This document shows, piece after piece, positions 57,123-64,000 of a DNA stretch of 64,000 nucleotides. The DNA lies in assembly GCF_040371945.1 (NCBI RefSeq), contig NZ_BAABWS010000001.1:1364001-1428000 (forward strand), given 5' to 3'. The DNA is from Litorivita sp040371945 (GTDB taxonomy: Bacteria; Pseudomonadota; Alphaproteobacteria; Rhodobacterales; Rhodobacteraceae). Each line of letters starts with the position of its first letter. Positions within the stretch are counted from its first letter, which is position 1. A program made the translations under genes and the position numbers. The notes under the pieces were generated by a model. That model did no database searches, was not told the origin of the DNA, and worked only from the letters and a program-made list of their open reading frames with translations.

Positions 57123-57989
57123 ATGGCCACGCAACATTCCCGATCCGCCGCCCGTTTGATGATGGCCCCAGCCGTGATTTTGCTGTTGGGCTGGATGCTG
57201 GTGCCGCTGACGATGACGCTGTATTTCTCGTTCAAGAAATACCTGCCCCTGCGCGGCGGTGATCTGGGATGGGTCGGGTTTGACAATTACATCCGCTTTG
57301 TGACCTCGAGCGCCTTTTGGCCCTCGGTCCTTGCCACGCTCACCATCGTCGGCAGCGTTTTGATCATCACCGTGGTTTTGGGCATCCTGCTGGCCATGCT
57401 TTTGGATCAACCCATGTGGGGCCAAGGCGTGGTGCGCATCCTCGTGATTGCCCCCTTCTTTGTCATGCCCACCGTGTCGGCGCTTGTGTGGAAAAACATG
57501 TTCATGGACCCCGTGAACGGCCTGTTCGCGCATCTGTGGAAGGCCTTTGGCCTGACCCCGATCGAATGGCTCAGCCAAGCTTCGCTCAGTTCGATCGTGA
57601 TGATCGTCTCGTGGCAATGGCTGCCCTTTGCGACCTTGATCCTGCTCACCGCGATCCAATCGCTCGACAGCGAACAATTGGAGGCCGCCGAAATGGACGG
57701 CGCGCCGCCCCTGTCGCGTTTTGGCTATATCACCTTGCCGCACCTGTCGCGCGCCATCACCATCGTCGTGCTGATCCAGACCATCTTCCTGCTGTCGATC
57801 TTCGCCGAGATTTTCGTCACCACCCAAGGCAGCTTCGGCACCAAAACCCTGACCTATCTGATCTATCAACGCGTGCTCGAAAGCCAGAACGTCGGGCTTG
57901 GATCGGCAGGCGGTATCTATGCGGTCATTCTGGCCAATATCATGGCGGTGTTCTTGATGCGCATCGTCGGCAAAAATCTGGACGCGTGA
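57123..57989 (+). CDS. smoF: Polyol ABC transporter permease SmoF
   Basis: 288 residues, six membrane helices. The EAA loop reads AAEMDGAPPLSRFGYITLPHL. MalF-type permease. ATG 57123 follows GAGGAGAGATGTC. An in-frame extension upstream is not part of the family. Confidence 0.93.
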   Translation: MATQHSRSAARLMMAPAVILLLGWMLVPLTMTLYFSFKKYLPLRGGDLGWVGFDNYIRFVTSSAFWPSVLATLTIVGSVLIITVVLGILLAMLLDQPMWGQGVVRILVIAPFFVMPTVSALVWKNMFMDPVNGLFAHLWKAFGLTPIEWLSQASLSSIVMIVSWQWLPFATLILLTAIQSLDSEQLEAAEMDGAPPLSRFGYITLPHLSRAITIVVLIQTIFLLSIFAEIFVTTQGSFGTKTLTYLIYQRVLESQNVGLGSAGGIYAVILANIMAVFLMRIVGKNLDA

Positions 57990-58001
57990 GGAGAGACAAC
58001 C

Positions 58002-58832
58002 ATGGCCCGCACCGTCACCACCCGCCGCAAGATCCTCAACACCATCGCCGCTTGGGCCGTGGGACTGTTGATCTTTTTCCCGATCCTCTGGACCATCCTG
58101 ACCAGTTTCAAAACCGAAGCCACGGCGATTTCCGACCCGCCGGTGTTCTTCTTCTTTGACTGGACGCTGGAGAATTACTCGGTCGTGATGGAGCGTTCGG
58201 ACTACGCGCGTTTCTTGTGGAACTCGATCTTTATCGCGGGCGGCTCGACCCTCTTGGGCCTCATCGTGGCGGTGCCTGCGGCGTGGTCGATGGCCTTTGT
58301 GCCCTCGCGCCGCACCAAAGACATCCTTTTGTGGATGCTCTCGACGAAAATGCTCCCTGCCGTGGGCGTGCTCTACCCGATCTATCTGCTCTTCATCAAA
58401 ATGGGCCTACTGGACAGCCGCCTCGGCCTGACCGTGGTCTTGATGCTGATCAACCTGCCGATCATCGTCTGGATGCTCTACACCTATTTTCGCGAGATCC
58501 CGGGCGAGATTTTGGAGGCCGCGCGGATGGATGGCGCCACGCTGCGCGCCGAAATCCTCTATGTGCTCACGCCCATGGCGGTGCCGGGGATTGCCTCGAC
58601 CTTGCTGCTGAACTTCATCCTCGCATGGAACGAAGCCTTCTGGACGCTCAACCTGACGGCGGCCAAAGCCGCGCCGCTGACCGCCTTTATCGCCAGCTAC
58701 TCCAGCCCCGAAGGCCTGTTTTACGCCAAACTCTCGGCGGCCTCGACCATGGCCATCGCGCCGATCCTGATCCTCGGCTGGTTCAGCCAGAAACAGCTTG
58801 TCCGCGGCCTCACCTTTGGCGCGGTTAAATAA
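58002..58832 (+). CDS. smoG: Polyol ABC transporter permease SmoG
   Basis: 276 residues, six membrane helices, EAA loop EAARMDGATLRAEILYVLTPM. MalG-type partner of SmoF. It lies 12 bases after smoF, behind GAGGAGAGAC. Confidence 0.93.
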   Translation: MARTVTTRRKILNTIAAWAVGLLIFFPILWTILTSFKTEATAISDPPVFFFFDWTLENYSVVMERSDYARFLWNSIFIAGGSTLLGLIVAVPAAWSMAFVPSRRTKDILLWMLSTKMLPAVGVLYPIYLLFIKMGLLDSRLGLTVVLMLINLPIIVWMLYTYFREIPGEILEAARMDGATLRAEILYVLTPMAVPGIASTLLLNFILAWNEAFWTLNLTAAKAAPLTAFIASYSSPEGLFYAKLSAASTMAIAPILILGWFSQKQLVRGLTFGAVK

Positions 58833-58842
58833 GGAACATCCC

Positions 58843-59847
58843 ATGGGACAAATCACGCTTGAAAAAGTCACCAAGAAGTTCGGCGATGTGGAGGTCATCC
58901 CGCCGCTGGACCTGACCATCGAGGATGGCGAATTTACGGTCTTTGTCGGCCCCTCGGGCTGCGGCAAATCCACCTTGCTGCGGCTGATTGCGGGGCTGGA
59001 GGATATGACCTCGGGCACCCTGCGCATCGACGGCAATGACGCGACCACGATCCCGCCTGCCAAACGCGGGCTGGCAATGGTGTTCCAATCCTACGCGCTT
59101 TATCCGCATATGAGCGTGCGCAAGAACATCGCCTTTCCGATGCGGATGGCGGGGGTCGATCAGGCCACCCAAGACGCCAAGATCGAAGCCGCCGCCAAGG
59201 CGCTCAACCTGACCGATTATCTCGACCGCCGCCCCGGGCAATTGTCGGGCGGACAGCGCCAGCGCGTCGCCATTGGCCGCGCCATCGTGCGCGAACCGTC
59301 GGCCTTCTTGTTCGACGAGCCTTTGTCGAACCTTGATGCCGCCCTGCGCGTCGGGATGCGGCTGGAAATCTCCGAGCTTCATAAAAAGCTTGCCACGACA
59401 ATGATTTACGTGACCCACGATCAGGTCGAAGCCATGACCATGGCCGATAAAATCGTCGTGCTGCGCGCCGGTCATATCGAACAGGTCGGCAGCCCGCTCG
59501 AGCTTTACCACAGCCCGCGCAACACCTTTGTCGCCGGTTTCATCGGCTCGCCGAAAATGAACCTCATCGAGGGGGCCGAGGCCGCCAAACATGAGGCCCA
59601 TACCATCGGCGTGCGCCCCGAACATATCGACGTGGACGCCGCAAACGGCATCTGGAAAGGCACCGTCGGCGTGGCCGAGCATCTTGGCTCCGACACGTTC
59701 TTTCACATCCACGAAACCGGATTGGCCGAAACCATCACCGTGCGTGCGCCTGGTGAGGTGAGCTTTCACCACGGCGATACGGTCTACCTGTCGCCGCGCA
59801 ACGATAAAATCCACCGCTTCGACGCCAAGGGGCTGCGCATCGCATGA
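58843..59847 (+). CDS. smoK: Polyol ABC transporter ATP-binding protein SmoK
   Basis: 334 residues. Walker A GPSGCGKST at 36-44, signature LSGGQRQRVAIGRA, Walker B AFLFDEPLSNLDA, a switch His in TTMIYVTHDQVEA, and a C-terminal TOBE-type regulatory domain. MalK/UgpC-type ATPase energising SmoFG. Its stop overlaps smoS (ATGA). Confidence 0.94.
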   Translation: MGQITLEKVTKKFGDVEVIPPLDLTIEDGEFTVFVGPSGCGKSTLLRLIAGLEDMTSGTLRIDGNDATTIPPAKRGLAMVFQSYALYPHMSVRKNIAFPMRMAGVDQATQDAKIEAAAKALNLTDYLDRRPGQLSGGQRQRVAIGRAIVREPSAFLFDEPLSNLDAALRVGMRLEISELHKKLATTMIYVTHDQVEAMTMADKIVVLRAGHIEQVGSPLELYHSPRNTFVAGFIGSPKMNLIEGAEAAKHEAHTIGVRPEHIDVDAANGIWKGTVGVAEHLGSDTFFHIHETGLAETITVRAPGEVSFHHGDTVYLSPRNDKIHRFDAKGLRIA

Positions 59848-60617
59848 CACGGCTGACCGGAAAAACCGCGCTGATCACCGGCGCCGCGCGTGGCATCGGC
59901 CGCGCCTTTGCCGAACGCTATATCCGTGAGGGCGCGCGGGTGATCATCGCCGATATCGACGCCGAGCGCGCAGCGCAAACCGCCGAAGCCTTGGGTGATC
60001 AGGCGATGGCCCTGCGCATGGATGTCACCGACCAAGCCAGCATCGACGCGGGCATCCAAGCCGCCCTCGCCCGTTTCGGCCAGATCGACATCCTGATCAA
60101 CAACGCCGCGCTGTTCACCGCCGCGCCGATTGCGGACATCACCCGCCAAGACTATGCCCGCGTCTTTGACATCAATGTCGCAGGCACGCTCTTTACCTTG
60201 CAGGCCGTTGCCAAACATATGATCGCGCGCGGCGAGGGCGGCAAGATCATCAACATGGCCAGTCAGGCAGGGCGCCGCGGCGAAGCCTTGGTCGCGGTCT
60301 ATTGCGCCACCAAAGCCGCCGTGATCTCGCTGACGCAATCGGCGGGGCTGGATTTGATCAAACACGGGATCAACGTCAATGCCATCGCCCCTGGTGTCGT
60401 CGACGGAGAGCATTGGGACGGCGTCGATGCGTTTTTCGCCAAACACGAAAACAAAGCCCCCGGCCAGAAGAAGCGCGAGGTCGGCGAGGCCGTGCCTTTC
60501 GGGCGGATGGGCGTGGCCGAAGACCTGACCGGAATGGCCGTTTTTCTGGCCAGCAGCGAGGCCGATTACATCGTCGCGCAGACCTATAATGTGGATGGCG
60601 GCCAATGGATGAGCTAA
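59844..60617 (+). CDS. smoS: Sorbitol dehydrogenase (SDR family)
   Basis: 257 residues. The NAD-binding TGAARGIGRAF is at residues 11-21, the catalytic Ser in NMASQAGRRG and YCATKAA as the YxxxK motif. It oxidises sorbitol (and galactitol) to the ketose with NAD. It is translationally coupled to smoK and overlaps mtlK by 13 bases. Confidence 0.93.
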   Translation: MTRLTGKTALITGAARGIGRAFAERYIREGARVIIADIDAERAAQTAEALGDQAMALRMDVTDQASIDAGIQAALARFGQIDILINNAALFTAAPIADITRQDYARVFDINVAGTLFTLQAVAKHMIARGEGGKIINMASQAGRRGEALVAVYCATKAAVISLTQSAGLDLIKHGINVNAIAPGVVDGEHWDGVDAFFAKHENKAPGQKKREVGEAVPFGRMGVAEDLTGMAVFLASSEADYIVAQTYNVDGGQWMS

Positions 60618-62083
60618 CCCCCCTGTCGAACCAAACCCTCGCCGATCTGGGGCCCGAGGTGCGCGTGCCCGCCTATGATCGCAGCGCGCTGCGCGCGGGC
60701 ATCGTGCATATCGGGCTTGGCAATTTCCACCGCGCCCATCAGGCGTGGTATCTGCATCGGGTGATGGATCAGGGGATGAACCACGATTGGGCCATCATCG
60801 GCGCAGGCGTGCGCGCCGGCGATGCCGCCATGCGCGACAAACTCTTGGCCCAAGACTGCCTGACCACCTTGATCGAACTGGACCCCTCGGGCAAATCCGC
60901 CGAGGTCTGCGGCGCGATGATCGGGTTTTTGCCGGTCGAGGAGGGCCATGGCGCGCTGATCGCACAGATGAGCGATCCGGCCATTCGCATCGTGTCGCTG
61001 ACCGTGACCGAGAGCGGCTATTTCATCGATGCGGCCAGCGGCGGGTTCAGCGCCGCCCATCCCGATATCCTCCATGACGCCGCCCATCCCGACCACCCGC
61101 GCACCGCCTTTGGCGCGATGATTGCGGCGCTGAAGGCCCGCCGCGCGGCAGGGCATGGCCCTTTCACCTGCATGAGCTGTGACAACCTGCAAGGCAATGG
61201 CGCGGTCTTGCGCCAGACCCTCGTGGCGCTGGCGCGGCTCGGCGATCCCGATCTGGCCGATTGGATCGACGCGCATTGCAGCTTTCCCAACTCCATGGTC
61301 GATTGCATCGTCCCCGCCACCGGCCCCAAGGAAATCGAACTGGCGCATGGGTTTGGCCTGCGCGACAATGCCCCCGTCACCCATGAAAATTTCCGCCAAT
61401 GGGTGATCGAGGATGCGTTTTGCGCAGGTCGCCCCGATTGGGACAAGGCCGGCGCGACCTTCTCGCCCGATGTGCATGATTACGAGACGATGAAAATCCG
61501 CATTCTCAACGGCGGCCATCAGATCATCGCAGGCCCAGCCGAGATTTTGGGCCTGCAGACCATCGCGCAAACCATGGCCCATGCGGGCATTCGCGCGCTG
61601 CTGCACAAGGTCGTGCGCGAGGAAATCGCCCCCCATGTGCGCGCCGTGCCGGATATGACGCCGCTGCAATATCTCGACCTGATCGACCGCCGTTTCGCCA
61701 ATCCCGAGATCGCCGATACGGCCCGCCGCGTCGCCTTTGACGGCTCAAGCCGCCACCCCGGTTTCATCTTGCCCTCGGTGCGCAGCGGGCTGGCCACGGG
61801 CGCGCCTGTCGAGGGGCTGGCGCTGGTGTCGGCGGCATGGGCGCGCTATTGCACCGGCATCCGCGAGGACGCCAGCACCGTCGCCCCCAATGATCCACAT
61901 TGGGACCTGCTACAGGCCCGCGCCATCGCCGCGCAATCCGATCCGCAAAAATGGCTCGAGATGACGCAGTTTTACGGCGATCTGGGCGAGAGCGCGATTT
62001 TTGCCGAGGCCTTTGGCCGCTGGCTCGATGTGATCCATGCGCGCGGCATGAGCGCCGCGATCGAGGCCTATCTAGGGCCATGA
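60605..62083 (+). CDS. mtlK: Mannitol 2-dehydrogenase (polyol-specific long-chain)
   Basis: 492 residues. The N-terminal nucleotide-binding block IVHIGLGNFHRAHQAWYLH and the catalytic stretch MKIRILNGGHQ (Lys-x4-Asn-x2-His) are present, with CDNLQGNGAVLR and DRITPATGP-like DCIVPATGP. It oxidises mannitol to fructose with NAD. ATG 60605 lies inside the end of smoS. Confidence 0.94.
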   Translation: MDELTPLSNQTLADLGPEVRVPAYDRSALRAGIVHIGLGNFHRAHQAWYLHRVMDQGMNHDWAIIGAGVRAGDAAMRDKLLAQDCLTTLIELDPSGKSAEVCGAMIGFLPVEEGHGALIAQMSDPAIRIVSLTVTESGYFIDAASGGFSAAHPDILHDAAHPDHPRTAFGAMIAALKARRAAGHGPFTCMSCDNLQGNGAVLRQTLVALARLGDPDLADWIDAHCSFPNSMVDCIVPATGPKEIELAHGFGLRDNAPVTHENFRQWVIEDAFCAGRPDWDKAGATFSPDVHDYETMKIRILNGGHQIIAGPAEILGLQTIAQTMAHAGIRALLHKVVREEIAPHVRAVPDMTPLQYLDLIDRRFANPEIADTARRVAFDGSSRHPGFILPSVRSGLATGAPVEGLALVSAAWARYCTGIREDASTVAPNDPHWDLLQARAIAAQSDPQKWLEMTQFYGDLGESAIFAEAFGRWLDVIHARGMSAAIEAYLGP

Positions 62084-62132
62084 GCGAGATGAGCACAGAC
62101 CGCGCCCCCGCCCCAACCTGCAAAGGCACCCT

Positions 62133-63068
62133 ATGATCCTATGTTGCGGCGAAGCCTTGATCGACATGATCCCCGCCCCCTGCGCGGCGGGGCAGGAGGG
62201 CTTCGTGCCCCATGCGGGCGGCGCGGTCTTCAACACCGCCATCGCGCTGGGGCGGCTGGGCGCGCCGAGCGGCATGCTCACCGGCCTGTCGCGCGATATG
62301 TTCGGCGCACAGCTCGACGCGGCGCTTGGCGCATCCGGTGTGGATCGCGGCTTGCTGATCCGTTCGGACCGGCCCACGACCTTGGCCTTTGTGACGCTCA
62401 CGCAGGGGCAGGCGCGCTATCATTTCATGGATGAAAACTCTGCCGGACGGATGATCACCGCGCAGGATCTGCCGCCTTTGCCCGATCATGTCGGCGCGCT
62501 GTTTTTCGGCGGGATCAGCCTTGCCTGCGAGCCCTGCGCCGAGGCCTACGCCGCGCTTTTGGCGCGCGAGGCGGGGCGGCGCGCGGTGATGATCGATCCC
62601 AATATCCGCAGCGGATTTATCCGCGACGAGACCCGCTATCGCGCGCGGCTGGACGCGATGATGGCGCAGGCCGATATCGTCAAACTGTCGGACGAGGACC
62701 TTGAGTGGTTGATCGGCGGCGACGGGCCGCTGCGCGACAAGGCGGCGCAGGTTTTGGACAAAGGCCCCGCCGTGGTCATCATCACCCGCGGCGGCGCGGG
62801 GGCGAGCGGCTATATGCGCGATATCGAGGTTTCGGTGCCCGCGCAGGCGGCGCAGATCGTCGACACGGTCGGCGCGGGCGATACGTTCAACGCGGGCGTT
62901 CTGGCCCATCTGGAGGCACAAGGATTGCTGCGCAAAGAGCAAATCCGCGCCCTGCCCGAGGCGGCGCTGGAAGAGGCGCTGCGATACGGCGCGCGCGTGG
63001 CCGCCGTGGTGGTGGGACGGGCGGGGGCCAACCCGCCTTGGGCCTCGGAGCTTGCCGCAGAGATTTAG
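62133..63068 (+). CDS. Fructokinase (PfkB family)
   Basis: 311 residues. N-terminal CCGEALIDMIP, the GGAVFNTAIALGRLG sugar loop and the C-terminal DTVGAGDTFNAGVL with catalytic Asp. It phosphorylates the fructose made by smoS and mtlK to fructose 6-phosphate; it corresponds to the mtlZ-type gene at the end of polyol operons. It lies 49 bases after mtlK and is followed by a terminator. Confidence 0.9.
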   Translation: MILCCGEALIDMIPAPCAAGQEGFVPHAGGAVFNTAIALGRLGAPSGMLTGLSRDMFGAQLDAALGASGVDRGLLIRSDRPTTLAFVTLTQGQARYHFMDENSAGRMITAQDLPPLPDHVGALFFGGISLACEPCAEAYAALLAREAGRRAVMIDPNIRSGFIRDETRYRARLDAMMAQADIVKLSDEDLEWLIGGDGPLRDKAAQVLDKGPAVVIITRGGAGASGYMRDIEVSVPAQAAQIVDTVGAGDTFNAGVLAHLEAQGLLRKEQIRALPEAALEEALRYGARVAAVVVGRAGANPPWASELAAEI

Positions 63069-63138
63069 GGCAGGCAGGCACGAACCAAAGAGAACGGGCA
63101 AGACATCGCCCGCCCCGAACCCCCACCGCACCAGATCA

Positions 63139-63177
63139 AAAGGCCGCGCGGATTGCCCTGCGCGGCCTTTGTTTTTT
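63139..63177 (+). terminator. Rho-independent terminator of the smo operon
   Basis: AAAGGCCGCG (63139-63148) pairs with CGCGGCCTTT (63161-63170), followed by GTTTTTT. Confidence 0.9.
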
Positions 63178-63236
63178 GCACGTGATTTCGCGCGCAATCC
63201 GGACGCGGCGGCGCGCCCCTGCGGCGCGGGGCCTGC

Positions 63237-64000
63237 CTAGGCCAACAAGGTTTCCGTCGAGGAAAAGAACATCGCTTGGCTCGCGGCGAGGCGCACCTGC
63301 TCTTCGCTGTAAGGCTTGGTGATCAAAAACGCCGGTTCGGGTTTCTCGCCGGTCAAAAGCCGCTCGGGGAAGGCGGTGATAAAGATCACCGGCACATCGC
63401 CCAGCGCCTCCAAAAGATCATTCACCGCATCAATGCCCGAGGAATTATCGGCCAGTTGAATATCGGCAAGGATCAAGTCGGGGCGCTCGGCCTTGCCCAG
63501 TTCGACCGCCTCTGTGCGGGTGCGCGCCACGCCGGTGATGGCATGGCCCATGCTGGCCACGATGCTTTGCAAATCCATCGCGATGATCGCCTCGTCCTCG
63601 ATGATCATCACCTTGCCCAAGATGCTATCGGCGATCTCGCGCTGTGCGATGGCGATCAATTCTTCGGCCTCCGCTTCGGGCAGGCCCATGATTTGTGCCA
63701 CTTGGCCGGTGCGGAACTCCTCGACCGTATGCAGCAAAAGCGCCTCGCGCGTGTTGCGCGTCAGCTTGGCCAGATGCGCCTGCGCCTTGGCAAAGGCCCC
63801 CGATCCGCCCTTGTCCACCGGCGCGCCGGAACTGGACCAGATGGCGTGAAACGCACCAAAGAGCGCCACTTTGGGGTCCATCGAGCGGTCCACAATATCG
63901 GGCGTCTCAAGCATCGCCTCCAAAGTCGCCGCGGCGTAAGTGTCGCCCGAGGTTTGCGATCCGGTCAATGCCCGCGCATAGCGGCGCAAGAAGGGCAGGT
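63237..64000 (-). CDS. phyR: General stress response regulator PhyR (5' end beyond window)
   Basis: About 254 residues are visible. The N-terminal part is an ECF-sigma-like domain (LRRYARALTGSQTSGDTYAAATLEAML, then AVAQIMG-like AQIMGLPEAEAEELI). The C-terminal receiver domain (from about residue 128, KVMIIEDEAIIAMDL) has the phosphoacceptor Asp in ILADIQLAD and Lys in LITKPYS. Phosphorylated PhyR binds the anti-sigma factor NepR and frees EcfG. The reading frame stays open to the window edge with LPF before the LRRYAR motif, so the true start is to the right. nepR and ecfG are expected nearby, outside the window. Confidence 0.93.
   Translation of the reverse strand, partial: LPFLRRYARALTGSQTSGDTYAAATLEAMLETPDIVDRSMDPKVALFGAFHAIWSSSGAPVDKGGSGAFAKAQAHLAKLTRNTREALLLHTVEEFRTGQVAQIMGLPEAEAEELIAIAQREIADSILGKVMIIEDEAIIAMDLQSIVASMGHAITGVARTRTEAVELGKAERPDLILADIQLADNSSGIDAVNDLLEALGDVPVIFITAFPERLLTGEKPEPAFLITKPYSEEQVRLAASQAMFFSSTETLLA

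Noticed and set aside
1..64000. tRNA and rRNA genes, insertion sequences, integrase or att duplications
   Set aside because: No TTCGA-loop/CCA-end arrangement consistent with a tRNA, no rRNA segments, and no transposase or recombinase motifs were recognised on either strand.

Overview
The window looks like a chromosomal segment of a GC-rich alphaproteobacterium, most likely order Rhodobacterales (Rhodobacter/Roseobacter type). The evidence is the polyol operon smoEFGK-smoS-mtlK, a VPLPA-CTERM surface protein, a fused PuuE-UraD enzyme, a PhyR-type stress regulator, a stand-alone MnmD, and dispersed intergenic repeats of a kind I remember from these genomes. I see no rRNA, tRNA, insertion sequence, integrase or CRISPR array. 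Nearly all the window is core or common accessory genome.

Layout. 1-2.5 kb: 5' part of a GlcD-like FAD oxidase (leftward), a DUF599 membrane protein and a small secreted protein. 2.5-9.4 kb: a tightly overlapped leftward moxR-DUF58-DUF4159-membrane protein operon. 9.4-12.1 kb: DUF1285, a hydroxypyruvate isomerase-like protein, a VOC protein and its probable WYL regulator. 12.1-16 kb: a BtrH-like protein, a CDF metal exporter, an ABC ATPase, a zf-CHCC protein and a secreted protein. 16-24 kb: polA, a HIT protein, a divergent glycosyltransferase/sulfotransferase pair, a possible structured RNA, adenosine kinase and nth. 24-34 kb: a Hint protein lacking its nucleophile, an Ada-like methyltransferase, an OmpA lipoprotein, an FMN reductase, a VOC protein, a split MnmC pair, an EamA transporter, the VPLPA-CTERM protein and a lytic transglycosylase. 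34-37.6 kb: dapA, then smpB-sseA-aminotransferase. 37.9-42.5 kb: a purine/urate catabolic block (permease, allA, allE, puuE-uraD, hiuH). 42.6-48.5 kb: the phosphate regulon pstSCAB-phoU-phoB behind a Pho box. 48.8-53.1 kb: rpmI-rplT-pheS-pheT. 53.3-54.4 kb: small envelope/stress proteins with divergent stress promoters. 54.6-63.1 kb: a LacI-type regulator and the sorbitol/mannitol operon. 63.2-64 kb: phyR, cut by the window edge.

How the genes fit together. The polyol operon imports hexitols, oxidises them to fructose and phosphorylates the fructose, with LacI-type control at two related AT-flanked CGCGCG operators. The urate block converts 5-hydroxyisourate to allantoate and later ureidoglycine to glyoxylate, but uricase and an allantoate hydrolase are not in the window. 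The PhyR gene at the right edge matches two back-to-back GGAAC-N17-CGTT promoters between the DUF883 and DUF1328 genes, so this strain probably runs a PhyR-NepR-EcfG general stress response.

The least explained items are the structured region at 22029-22264, the stand-alone BtrH/DUF4872 protein, the Hint protein without its cysteine, the glycosyltransferase/sulfotransferase pair and the moxR operon. I found no strong candidate for a wholly new defence or mobile system.
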